A DNA stretch of 64,000 nt, from contig NC_089490.1 in assembly GCF_036850765.1 (NCBI RefSeq), forward strand, positions 98,506,074 through 98,570,073. The letters are read 5' to 3'. Both the position numbers and the translations under genes were made by a program. The notes under the pieces are model-generated. The model saw only the letters and a program-made list of their open reading frames with translations. It made no database searches and was not told where the DNA came from. Below, one piece after another: positions 54,484-64,000 of the stretch. Source of the stretch: Saccopteryx bilineata (Eukaryota > Chordata > Mammalia > Chiroptera > Emballonuridae). Numbering within the stretch: position 1 is the stretch's first letter; each line of letters opens with the position of its first letter.

Positions 54484-54672
54484 CTCTGACTAGGTGGTTC
54501 AGTGGATAGAGTGTTGCCCTGGTGAACCAAGGTCACAGATTTGATCCCCCTTCAGTGCACATATGAGAAGCAGCCAATGAGTATCTAAAAGGAACAAGTT
54601 GATGCTTCTCTCTCCCTTTCCCTCCCCTCCCCCCTTTTGTTCTTTCTCTCTCTCTCCAATCAATAGAAAAGG
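54484..54672 (+). mobile_element. tRNA-derived bat SINE, old copy
   Basis: CTCTGACTAGGTGGTTCAGT, GATTTGATCCCCCTTCAGTG, CACATATGAGAAGCAGCCAA and a pyrimidine run. It is intermediate between types A and C. Confidence 0.78.
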
Positions 54673-54969
54673 TTTAAAAATATAGAAATGGAAAAATAAA
54701 GTAAATCAGTTTTACTGGAACACAAAGTATATGTTGGGAAGCTAAAAAAGTTCTGTTGTAGAAGTAGTGCTGTGGGCATATAACAAGGCCAGCGTGGTTA
54801 ATTTATTCACAGTGAGAAGGAGGAGTTTCTACTGAAATTGTACTACTATATTTTCTCCCAAAATAGTTGTAAATTTTTCAAAAAAGATATATTTTTTTCT
54901 TTGATCTTTTACATTTTAAAATTTAACCTCAAGACAAATGCTTCTCTGTATAAGGTCCAGGAAAAGATA

Positions 54970-55075
54970 AATCTTCCCCCACTGGACTGTGAGATGTTTG
55001 AAGGTATAAACTATATTTCTAGTGACTATCATACTATCTGGTATGGAGTAGCCATTCTATCAGTGGATATGGAAT
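54970..55075 (+). mobile_element. L2 LINE fragment
   Basis: CACTGGACTGTGAGATGTTT and GAAGGTATAAACTATATTTC correspond to the 'GACTGTGAGCTCCTTGAGGG' region of L2. Confidence 0.6.
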
Positions 55076-55122
55076 GTTAAATGTTAAATGATTGTTGAAG
55101 CAATGACAAATGGTATTTTACC

Positions 55123-55393
55123 TTTTTATTTTTAAGTGAAAGGATGGGAGACAGTGAGACACACTCCTGCATTTGCTGGAAGGTGATGTACTCGGACCAA
55201 CTGAGCTATCCTCAGCCCCTGGGGCTAACGCTATGGAGCCACTGGCTGCTGGAGAGGAAGATGGTAATAGTGGGGAGAGAAGGGGGAGAGAAGCAGATGG
55301 TCAGTTATCTTGTGTGCCCTGACGGGGAATCAAACCCGAATGTCCATATGCTGGGTTGATGCTCTACCCATTGAATCAACCGGCCAGGGCTGC
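55123..55393 (-). mobile_element. old relative of the Rhin-1-type SINE
   Basis: The head reads GCCCTGGCCGGTTGATTCAA on the minus strand. CAGATGGTCAGTTATCTTGT and GAGCCACTGGCTGCTGGAGA give the body. It is much more diverged and shorter than the other copies. The 8-bp duplication ATTTTACC is at 55115-55122 and 55394-55401. Confidence 0.8.
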
Positions 55394-55394
55394 A

Positions 55395-55920
55395 TTTTAC
55401 CATTCTTTATATGAAAAAGAATTTATTAAGAATAATGAAGATGAAGACAATGGTAAAAATTTTTGAAGTTCATCTATGAACAAGCTTTGGGGGAGGGAAC
55501 TGTTTAGCCCACTATTTGGAAGCAGGGGAGAAGTACAGGTTGGCAGAGAGGAGGTAAAAGTAGTCTATTTGGGAAATAGGACATTTAAATCCTGTTAAGC
55601 TTTATGCAGAAAATGGTCAAATATTGTGGGGGCCAGAGAGTACACTAGGGAGAAAGAGATATACTAAGTGAGGGCAGGGGGAGGGGGAAGAGGTGAGCCA
55701 TGGAAACAGAGAGGGCCTGAGTCTGCCATGACTCACTTTTACTGAAAGTCAGTTATGATTCAGAAAATAGAAAATATGTGTGGATGTTTACACATGGATT
55801 TTGAAGTCATCCAGAAATTGTAGGCAGGATATCTCTTGCATTTTTCATGGGCAGTCTCCCCAACACTAAAACACAGGGGCCATTTCAGTCCTCCTTATAC
55901 CTGACCTTTTTAGTAGTATT
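55395..55920. other. non-coding sequence, locally purine-rich
   Basis: GGGGGAGGGGGAAGAGGTGA (about 55,677-55,697) is the only notable motif. Confidence 0.4.
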
Positions 55921-55934
55921 TGACTCTGTTTACC

Positions 55935-56370
55935 TCTTTTTTTTTTAATGTAGGAAAATGTACATATCACAGAATTTACCCTGCCAATCCCTTTTAAGCG
56001 TACAGCTTAGTGGCATTAAGTATATTCATATTGTGGTGCTACCATCACCACAGTTTACCCACTGCACCCTCTTCATCTTGCAAAGGAGAAACACTCAATA
56101 AACCCAAATACCCAATAAACCACAACTCCCTATTCCCTCCTCCCCTCAGCCTCTGGCCACACTACTTTCTGTGTCTGTGCGTTCAACTATTCTAGGTATT
56201 TAGTAAAAGTGGAATCATACAGTGTCCTTTTGCCACTGGCTTATTTCACTTACCATAATGTCCTCAAGTTCATTCATGCTGTAGTATGTGTTAGAATTTT
56301 CTTCCTTTTTAAGGCTGAATAACAACATTCCATTGTATGCCTAGACCACATTTTGTTTATGACCTCTTTT
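55935..56370 (-). mobile_element. L1 LINE 3' UTR (L1M class), antisense
   Basis: GTACAGCTTAGTGGCATTAA, GTGCTACCATCACCACAGTT, CTGTGTCTGTGCGTTCAACT, GGAATCATACAGTGTCCTTT and TAACAACATTCCATTGTATG are the complement of an old L1 3' UTR. Confidence 0.85.
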
Positions 56371-56970
56371 TACTTTTGGGGGCCTTCTTTTCCCTTAGTT
56401 TCCTAAATGACATCTATTTCTCTGCTTCCTTCCAGGCTCACTCTCTGCCACTTGGCCACTTAATGTTGCAGTTTCCTAAAGTTTGGTCCCAGGCTTCCCT
56501 CCCCTCTTACTCTCTATTATTTTCTTAAACAAGCTTACCCAAGACCATGGCTTTCCTTCTGGTTTGTTTGCCAGTGTTTCCATGTGTGCAGCCTCAGGCG
56601 GTAAGGGTACACATAGAGCAGTGAGGAAGGGGGACATCTGCCTCGCCAATCAGATCAGTAGAATCAACGCTGGTGAACAAAGGGGCAACAGATGTCTCAG
56701 CCAAATTGCTCTCACATCTGGATCAAGAGTTTAAGTATGATTTGAAAAGCATGAGACCAAATAATACTAGAGGAAATTGACTCGTGCTGTGATTTCATAG
56801 AAAAGAATGGAGCCAGAATAAGCTACTGGGAGACTGGCAGTGGTGACCATTCAGCAACAAGGTATACAGGCTGTCTCTGACAATAGGAACGAATTTGAAA
56901 GGAAAAATAGGACTATAAGAAGAAATGTGTGCAAATTGGTGGTTGAAAATGAAAGAAGTGACAGTGAAGG

Positions 56971-57032
56971 TAATGCTTTCTCTAAGGTTTTTGCCTAAAG
57001 ATAATGCTTTCTCTAAGGTTTTTGCCTCTAGA
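56971..57032. repeat. 31-bp tandem duplication
   Basis: TAATGCTTTCTCTAAGGTTT followed by TTGCCTAAAGA is repeated once with a single C-for-A change. The near identity suggests a fairly recent duplication. Confidence 0.92.
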
Positions 57033-57039
57033 TGCAACA

Positions 57040-57490
57040 TGCAATCTTTCTGATCATGCTTGAAGTAATAAAACAACACAAAACAAATAAAAATAAAAAA
57101 ACAAACAAAAAACCTCCTCTCTCTAAAGATTAAATGAAGAGACTCAACTAGACCATTGAGATGTTTTCCTTCCAATTCCTTCTATTTGTTTTTACTTCAT
57201 GCTGTAGGGCTGAAATCTGTGCAAAATTCAGAAAAAGAGGAAGGAGACAGGCTGACAATAGTATTCCTAATTGTCTATGCTTTCCTTCACAGCTTTTTTT
57301 AATACTGATATTTTTTGGTTAACAACCTCACCTTTACTCTGTTTTTCCCATCCTTCAAAAACAACCTTGTTATATCCCTTTATAATTATCATTGACAGAC
57401 TTTCTGAGCATAAATGTGTTTTCTTTCAGATTGAGCCTTGAAAATACAAAAACAAAAACAAAAAAACAGTGCTACAAGTTGTATAAGATA
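57040..57490. other. AT-rich non-coding sequence
   Basis: No supported feature. Confidence 0.35.
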
Positions 57491-57498
57491 AACCAATC

Positions 57499-57624
57499 CT
57501 CGGCCAGATGGGTCAGTGCACAGAGCATCATGAAGACGCAGGTTTGATCCTTGGTCAGGGCACATATGGGAAGCAACCTATGAGTGAACAACTAAATGGA
57601 AGTGTAACAACAGTTGATACTTCT

Positions 57625-57684
<60 letters not shown>

Positions 57685-57735
57685 CCTTCCTCTCTTTCTA
57701 TCTCAAAGCAATGGAAAAAACAAAACAAAACCCCA
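57499..57735 (+). mobile_element. tRNA-derived SINE, type C, with (CT)n expansion
   Basis: CTCGGCCAGATGGGTCAGTG, AGGTTTGATCCTTGGTCAGG and GCACATATGGGAAGCAACCT, then about 26 CT units (57,628-57,679) and an A-rich tail. The microsatellite grew inside the element's CT tract, as at 1,009. Confidence 0.85.
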
Positions 57736-58195
57736 ACAAACCTTGCACATTGATAATTGTTGAATTATTTGGATAAGACAAAATCTTTGCCTTGTAAACA
57801 TCATATAACAAATACAGACTTCCAATGTAGTCAGGTCGTTTGTTTTTCACTTTACCCCTTCATTTGGTGACAGCACTCCAACTTTGCTTTGGGGCACTAT
57901 TGGAGACAGTCTGATGACACTAAATCAAGGTACTTTTTTCGGCCAAAGTGAGAGGTGGGTATGGTCCAAGCAAGGCCAATCTGATGCTTGTTCTTAGGAA
58001 TTTGAATCTTGAGCGGAAGAATGAAAAGACTGAAAAAGATCACTTCCTGCTTACTATCTGGATCCCCAAGGCTGCCCTGGTCCTTGTCTTTTCTTAGCCA
58101 GGCTGTTGAGCTAGGCTTTCCATTCTATGAGGGAATACACAGACTGGAAATTTCCTTTTTGCCCTGCCTTAGCTAGTTTCCGCTACTTCCAATCA
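57736..58195. other. non-coding sequence
   Basis: No supported feature. Confidence 0.35.
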
Positions 58196-58197
58196 GC

Positions 58198-58410
58198 ATT
58201 TTATCTTGAATGCTTACAAGTGCCAAGTACTATTTTAAAGGCATTGTGTGGATGACAGTCATTTGATCTTTATAGCAACCCTACAATCATTCTTCCCCTT
58301 TGACAGATGAAACTAGGTCTGAGAAAAATTAAAGTAGCTTGTCAAAGTTTACACAGCTATCAAGAAATGGAGCTGAGATTCAAATGCAGGTAATATGACT
58401 CCTGGTCTAT
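58198..58410 (-). mobile_element. MIR SINE
   Basis: ATGCTTACAAGTGCCAAGTA, TTTGATCTTTATAGCAACCC, GACAGATGAAACTAGGTCTG and GAGCTGAGATTCAAATGCAG match the MIR complement. Confidence 0.85.
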
Positions 58411-59305
58411 GGCATCTAATCTCAGGGGAAGAATTTTTTTTTAGGAAAACTCATAAAGTAGGCCCTTTGGTAATGAAGTGGTGGTAAGGGGACCCTGGAG
58501 GCTAGATGGAAGAAGTTGAGACACAGAGAAACTAATTGTTCCTTGTAGTAAAGTAATCAAATTTGTTGTTCTTTGAAACTCAGAGAGAGTACATTTGGGG
58601 AACCTGGAACTCCAAGAGGCGTTCCCCAAGAAGGCGATGGAGGTTAGGAGGGCGGATGCTTGCAATAGCAGCAGGCTGGAATCTTAGAAGAAAGAAGCCA
58701 AGTGTCTATTAGGATATTTTACATCACAAATAACAGAAACCTGGACTTGAAATGGATGTAAGTAATAAGACTAATTATTCTAAGAAGTCCAGAAGCAGGA
58801 ATGTTCAAGAATAAATATTTTGATGGGCTGACAATAAAGACCAGCTTTTTCTATCTTTCTTTTTGCACCCTTTGTTGTATTGTTTTTGTTCTCCAGGTAA
58901 CTCCTGTATGGTTATGAGAAGCTATCGTAGTTCCATGTATACTTTTTGGACAGGACAGTGATCAGGAGATGAGACTACCTCTTTCTGTTATTCCTTTTGG
59001 GAAGATGGAGCCCAGATTTCCTTCCATGTCTTGTCGCCCAAAATGCATCACATGCCTGTGCCCAAGGCAAAAACTGTCAATCATAACTGCCAGAAAGAAT
59101 TAAGATGCAGATGTCAGGGCGGGGGCTTAAAGAGGGTGGATTCTTGAACAAAATCAAAGTTCTATAAGAAGGACAAGTAGAGTAAACATTGCATAGGTGA
59201 CCAATAAAATTCTACTACATACAGTAAGAGATTCTTTGAGAGTCATGAATTTTTGAAACAGTAATAATTCTGGCAGACTGTTTATATTTAGAAACAGTAA
59301 TAATT
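58411..59305. other. non-coding sequence, part possibly an old repeat
   Basis: CACAAATAACAGAAACCTGG through CCCAGATTTCCTTCCATGTC (58,726-59,030) reminds me of a mammal-wide interspersed repeat that I could not name. No gene was found. Confidence 0.35.
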
Positions 59306-59307
59306 AT

Positions 59308-59485
59308 GGTAGAGACAGAAAGACTTGGATTTGAATAATGACTCCCTAACTTACCATCTGTATGATAATAAGTGTAACGATGCTGTGAATATTAAATAAA
59401 ATAATGCACGTAAAATGCTTGGCACAGTATCTGGCACATATCAAGTGCTCAGTAATTGACAATTACTTTGATTAGCATATAGAAC
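59308..59485 (+). mobile_element. MIR SINE
   Basis: AGACTTGGATTTGAATAATG, GCTGTGAATATTAAATAAAA, TGCTTGGCACAGTATCTGGC and CAAGTGCTCAGTAATTGACA match MIR. Confidence 0.82.
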
Positions 59486-59684
59486 TGTTAACTGTTCTAA
59501 GCTCAGTTATTCTCTATTATCCCCAAATGTTTAGTAAGAGTTCACTATATGAACTCTTGTGTTAGTAATGCTTTAAGGAGTGGAGGAGGAAAGCTTATGT
59601 ATCTTTCTGGAGAAAAGGAGTTTTAAGAGAGGACTGCAGATGCAGGAGGCAAGATGATGAAGGAGGATCAAAAACTGAGCTACG

Positions 59685-59932
59685 GCCTGACCAGGTGGTA
59701 GCACAGTAGAAAGAGGATTGGCCTGGGACACAGTGGTTCCAGGTTTGAAACCCCAAGGTCATTGGCTTGTGTGCAGGCTCACCAGCTTGAGCACGGGGTG
59801 ACTTGAGTGTGGTATCATAGACATGACCCCATGGTCGCTGGCTTAAGCCCAAAGATTGCTGGCTTGAAGCCCGATGTTGGCTTGAGCAAAAGGTTGCTGA
59901 CTTGAACAAGGGGTCACTGGCATACTCCCAGT
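59685..59932 (+). mobile_element. tRNA-derived bat SINE, long multi-module type A, 3'-truncated
   Basis: GCCTGACCAGGTGGTAGCAC followed by GGTCGCTGGCTTAAGC-like modules. It stops at GGGGTCACTGGCATACTC without the CATCTCTCTC part or an A-tail. Confidence 0.82.
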
Positions 59933-59945
59933 CCTGGTCATTTTC

Positions 59946-61290
59946 CCAACCTGTTTCCCACACCACATGCTGATGTGTCCCTGGTCCCCTTCTCCCATTT
60001 ATTGCTCCTTCTTACCGTATGGACTTCACTCCAAAACTATTTCCCTGGTTACTACCATTGATAGGAAGTTTTCCCCCCTCAACTACGAGAAATAGACAAT
60101 CCAGGATTGTAAGAGTATTTGTTGTTTACATAACAAGCAACCTATCTCAAAGCTGGTTTGGAAATTCAGTGTTATCAAGAAGGCAGATTCTACCCTGCCT
60201 CCTCAGAATGTCAGCACCCTCTTCTCTTATAACTGTCAAATAGGAAATAGCCCTCACACTAAGGCATTTGCTGGAAGCAAGAGAAGGGAGGGAAAGGGTT
60301 TTCTTCTCCGTTTCCTTTATTATAACATCTTTCTTGTCAGCCCTCAAATGAGTTCTTACATTATACTCTTCAAGTCAGGCTCACCTGCCCACTCTTAGAC
60401 CACTCACTGGCAAAGGAGAATAGGTTCACACGATTGGCTTAGACCAGCCATCATTCTGTGCACTGGGCATTCTTTTCTGAGCAAAGTGTGTTAGCAAGCA
60501 AGAATGGGAATGGCATTTGGGACCCCAACTCAAGGTGCTTGCTGTGGACTAAGAGTACAGACCTCATCCCGCCTATTCCAGCCTGCCCCATGTAATCACT
60601 TCTCAACTAATTCCTGGAAGCCTAGCCTTAGTGCATCCATTCCTTCCTTTCCCTACTCCTTTAGTTGGAAGTTTTTAGCCTGATTTGTCCTGTCTCCTTA
60701 CTTGGCTGGACATGGCCACTGCCCAGATTTTCATGGCAAAGTGGAATGATGCTCTAGCTGTCTAGGATACTAGTGAGGTCATCTGAACCTGTTATTACTT
60801 TTACCTTATATATAAAGATTTGGGAACTGAGCTCTTGTTTTTAATCCCTGGAGTCTGCAAGTTGTTGGATGTTAAAGAGATGGATAATATAAACATCAAG
60901 GATTAGAGGAGAACAGTTTGAGGAGGAGCTGAAATAAGAATAGCCGGTGCCAATGTGTCTGCAGATGACAGAGCTTTTGTAACCTTTCCTCTCATTAGCG
61001 TTTCTTTTCTGTGCTGCATTTCACATGAAAATTTCGCTCAGTGTTTTGGCATGGATAAACCTTGGCAATGTCTCTTTGAAAAAATAATTATCGCGTATTT
61101 TTTTTCTTGTTAAAGCCAAGCAGATTTTTAAAATGGTTCCAGCTTTGGTATTCATTAGGAAAATCTATTGGGTGTTTAGGAAGTGGGTGTCGTTAGAGTT
61201 CTGTAATGAAGCTTATTTCACTCTACTGACCTCTTTTTGCATCTATCTTTTATCGTTCTTTATTCTAAAAGTTTTCATAACAATTTCTTC
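59946..61290. other. non-coding sequence
   Basis: About 1.3 kb with no repeat or gene that I can support. Confidence 0.4.
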
Positions 61291-61295
61291 ATTTT

Positions 61296-61484
61296 TTATC
61301 TTTTATTATTTTTGTTTGATTATAGAGAGAGAAAAGAAGGGGGGAGAGAGAGAGAATAAGAGAGACAGACAGACAGACATCAATTGGTTGTTTTATTCAT
61401 TCATGCGTTCACTGACCAGGCATTGAACCTGAAACCTTAGCATATCAGGATAATGCTCTAACCAACTGAGCTACTCAGTCAGGG
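61296..61484 (-). mobile_element. short tRNA-derived SINE, type C
   Basis: Antisense: a purine-rich GAGAGAGA/GACA region, then ACTGACCAGGCATTGAACCT and CCAACTGAGCTACTCAGTCA as the complement of the tRNA-like head. A short TTCATTT occurs on both sides. Confidence 0.82.
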
Positions 61485-61510
61485 AGTTCATTTCCTTTCT
61501 TTCTTTCTCT

Positions 61511-61880
61511 TTTTTTTTTTTTTTTGTATTTTTCTGAAGTTGAAAACGGGGAGGCAGACAGACTCCCGCATGCGCCCGACCGGGATCCACCCAGCATGCC
61601 CACCAGGGGCGATGCTCGGTCCATCTGTGGCGTTGCTCTGTTGCAACCAGAGCCATTCTAGCGCTTGAGGCAGGGACCATGGAGCCATCCTCAGCGCCCG
61701 GGCCAGCTTTGCTCCAATGGAGCCTTGGTTGCGGGAGGGGAAGAGAGAGACAGAGAGGAAGGAGAGGGGGAGGGGTGGAGAAGCAGATGGGCGCTTGTCC
61801 TGTGTGCCCTGGCCAGGAATTGAACCCGGGACTCCTGCACGCCAGGCCGACACTCTACCATTGAGCCAACTGGCCAAGGC
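61511..61880 (-). mobile_element. Rhin-1-type SINE
   Basis: Antisense full-length copy from GTATTTTTCTGAAGTTGAAA to a head reading GCCTTGGCCAGTTGGCTCAA, with one CCACCAGGGGCGA box. It lies between a type C and a type A SINE in the same orientation. Confidence 0.93.
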
Positions 61881-61881
61881 C

Positions 61882-61965
61882 TCTTCCTCTTTCTTTCTCT
61901 CTCTCCCTTCCTTCCTTCCTTCCTTCCTTCCTTCCTTCCTTCCTTCCTTCCTTCCTTCCTTCCTT

Positions 61966-62015
<50 letters not shown>

Positions 62016-62358
62016 CATAGAAAGACAGACAGGAAAGGACAGAGATGAGAGCATCGACTTGTTGTTGCAATACTTTAGTTGTTCACTGATTGCTTTTGTC
62101 ATATGTGCCTTGACTGGTGGGAGGGGGTAGGCTGAGCCAGTGACCCCTTGCTTAAGCCAGCCTCCATGGACTTAAGCCAGCGACCATGGGGTCATGTCGA
62201 TAATCCCACACTCAAGCCAGTGACCCCGTGCTCAAGCTAGTGACCTCGCACTCCAGCTGGTGAACACATGCTTAAGCCGACGACCTTGGGGTTTTGAACC
62301 TGGGTCCTCAGCATCCCAGGTTGATGCTCTACCCACTGTGCCACTGCCTGGTCAGGCT
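61882..62358 (-). mobile_element. tRNA-derived bat SINE, long type A, with (CCTT)n and (CT)n expansions
   Basis: From the right, the head reads GCCTGACCAGGCAGTGGCAC on the minus strand, followed by GGTCACTGGCTTGAGC-like modules. Its CT-rich tail is expanded into about 15 CCTT units (61,909-61,968) and about 20 CT units (61,969-62,009). Confidence 0.88.
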
Positions 62359-62454
62359 CCCTATTTTTAAAAAGGAGTTTTTGGTTTATCCCATGCCAAG
62401 TGCTACACTGCACTGTCTTTACAAATATACCCATTAATTTTCATGCCCTGGTAT

Positions 62455-62590
62455 TTTTCTTTTATAATTTTACTTAGAAAATTAAATTTGACAAGGTGAC
62501 ATTGATCAATAAGAGTACATAGATTTCAAGTAAACATTTCTATAGCATTTAAACTGTTGAGTATGTTGTATATCCATCACCCAAAGAGGA
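62455..62590 (-). mobile_element. L1 LINE 3' UTR fragment (bat-type)
   Basis: GACAAGGTGACATTGATCAA, TAAGAGTACATAGATTTCAA and GTATATCCATCACCCAAAG are related to the fragment at 17,992 but diverged, so this is an older subfamily. Confidence 0.7.
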
Positions 62591-62949
62591 TTTATTTTTG
62601 ATTTGAGAGAAGGAAGAGGCCTTGTGACTAGTAGGAGCCAACTCTCTCTGACCTAGTGAGCTTTCCTGTTTTAGAGAAAATACTTTAAAATGGGTTGCTT
62701 ATACATCATCTCATGCTATGTTTATGCTAGGGCTTTTCATTTATACCAAATAAAACTTATAAGAAAAGTTGAACTCAATTGAAAAGAACCCTAAGGAAGA
62801 AAAGTTTTTAATTAAAGGATGATCTCATCTCTCATTCTGCCTATTATTCATACCCCTCACCTGTACACATAGTCACACACATGTGCCTTTCCTGTCCTCT
62901 GGCCACCCTGGATCAGTCTTTATTCATAGAAAAAAGATGTCAGACTTCT

Positions 62950-63420
62950 ATACCTTTTCTTACTATATTCCCTATGCCTCTTTGGCTGGTTATTCCACCT
63001 TATCCTTCAAGGCCCTGTTCAAAAGTCACCTTGGGGTAAGAACTTTCTAGACCTTACTTCCATCCTATTCTCTATCTATTCCCATAATAGTTTCTATGTA
63101 GCTAGCTTTATTGTAATATCTCAGTTCCTGCCTGTTTCAATGCTGTCCACCTCTGGCTGGAGTCAGTCTTCACCCTTGGAGAATGCTTCTTAGAACCAGG
63201 GCACTTCATCCCCTTCTTAGCCCTGATACTGCTTAGAGATGCCATCTGCAGCCCAGAGTGAGCCTTTGGGTACCAGCATCAGCCAACTATGTCCTGTCTC
63301 TTTGGGCATTAAAATGAGGACAGCTGAATATTATTTAGCCTGATTTCCTCCCTTCTCTCTACCATCTTGATTTATTGCTAGACTGTGAACTCACTGAGTG
63401 TGGGAACCAGACTTTGCAAC
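62950..63420 (+). mobile_element. probable L2 LINE fragment
   Basis: CTTCAAGGCCCTGTTCAAAA, GTCACCTTGGGGTAAGAACT and, further on, GACTGTGAACTCACTGAGTG and GTGGGAACCAGA are L2-like. The middle is not clearly L2. Confidence 0.6.
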
Positions 63421-63759
63421 TTGGAGATGATATAAATTGCAATATCTCAAGCAGTGGTAGTGAGAGTTGTGTTAAAGTCCTCATTTAATTTGCTTTGATT
63501 CATGGTGCACAGGGTTTTAAAAATAGAAGCTCCAAAGATTGTTCCCTTGGTGAAGATTTCTTCAAAAACAAACAATTCACTGAGAAGGAAAACAAATGTC
63601 TCTCTAACATCTGAAATTATATTTAATTTCTAATTTACTTCTCATAGTAAGAGGAGTACAATTTAAACATATGCTGAGATACGATTGTTCACTAACCAAA
63701 AACATAAAAAGCAAAAACTTTGTTACCTTACTGTGCTATTGAGGATATGCAATAAAAGA

Positions 63760-64000
63760 GACTGTTATGCAGATGTACATACTTTTTGATCCACAAATAT
63801 CATTTCTAGAAATTTAGCCTGTATATATGCTGGTATGTGTACAAAAATAACTTATACATAATGTCATTTTTTTCTATATTATTTGTAATGGAATCAGAAT
63901 GAAACAACCTAAAGTTTTTATCAATAAGAGAATGAGTAAGTAAATCATGGTAAATCCACATCTTGGAATACTAAGCAAAATCTTGCAGATGTTTTCAATG
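63760..64000 (+). mobile_element. L1 LINE 3' UTR (L1M class), cut by the window edge
   Basis: CATACTTTTTGATCCACAAA, TCATTTCTAGAAATTTAGCC, GAAACAACCTAAAGTTTTTA and ATGAGTAAGTAAATCATGGT are L1 3' UTR landmarks. It continues past 64,000. Confidence 0.82.

Noticed and set aside
1..64000. A previously undescribed prokaryote-style defence or biosynthetic system
   Set aside because: The window is mammalian nuclear DNA. No operon, ribosome-binding-site pattern, CRISPR array or clustered coding genes are present.

Overview
This window is nuclear DNA from a placental mammal, most likely a horseshoe or Old World leaf-nosed bat (Rhinolophidae/Hipposideridae). The evidence is about thirty tRNA-derived SINEs of chiropteran type. 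They include some eleven copies of a long (about 350-400 bp) element with a tRNA-like head, a CT-rich middle and a GC-rich body ending in a GTATTTTTCTGAAG-type terminus (complement), which matches what is known of the Rhin-1 family of rhinolophoid bats. Mammal-wide MIR, L2, L1M, MER5, Tigger1 and MaLR-like fragments form the older layer. The species assignment is inferred from repeats only.

Layout. Positions 1-29,600 are AT-rich, repeat-dense and without any recognisable coding exon. They hold a (GGGAGA)n microsatellite grown from a SINE tail (1009-1348), a probable class I ERV LTR (about 1,480-2,395), several DNA transposons with clean target duplications (pogo-like 4493-4832, hAT 5592-5987, hAT 11792-12061, mariner 16619-17221), nested L1 fragments (12,180-14,400) and many SINEs. 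About 29,640-31,050 is a CpG island promoter, the only strong sign of an active gene. A cluster of GC boxes at 30,925-30,976 and a GTGAGT splice donor on the minus strand (exon end at 30,279) suggest a non-coding first exon of a gene reading leftwards. I could not name that gene.

Positions 32,400-34,272 hold a processed pseudogene of PUM1. It is frameshifted, lacks most of the middle of the protein, is split by a hAT element with a perfect 8-bp duplication, and keeps 3' UTR-like sequence at its end. The right half (34-64 kb) is again intergenic or intronic: two antisense LTRs of one ERV family (36,006-36,604; 41,319-42,338, the latter with a 5-bp duplication and a SINE inside it), MER5, Tigger1, MIR, L2, L1M and a MaLR-like LTR with a nested SINE. 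An isolated GC-rich block at about 39,440-39,990 is unexplained.

No bacterial-type operon, CRISPR array or functional RNA gene was seen. The main interest is the insertion history, the mobile elements that keep recognisable transposase remnants, the odd internal junction of the PUM1 retrocopy, and the unnamed CpG-island gene.
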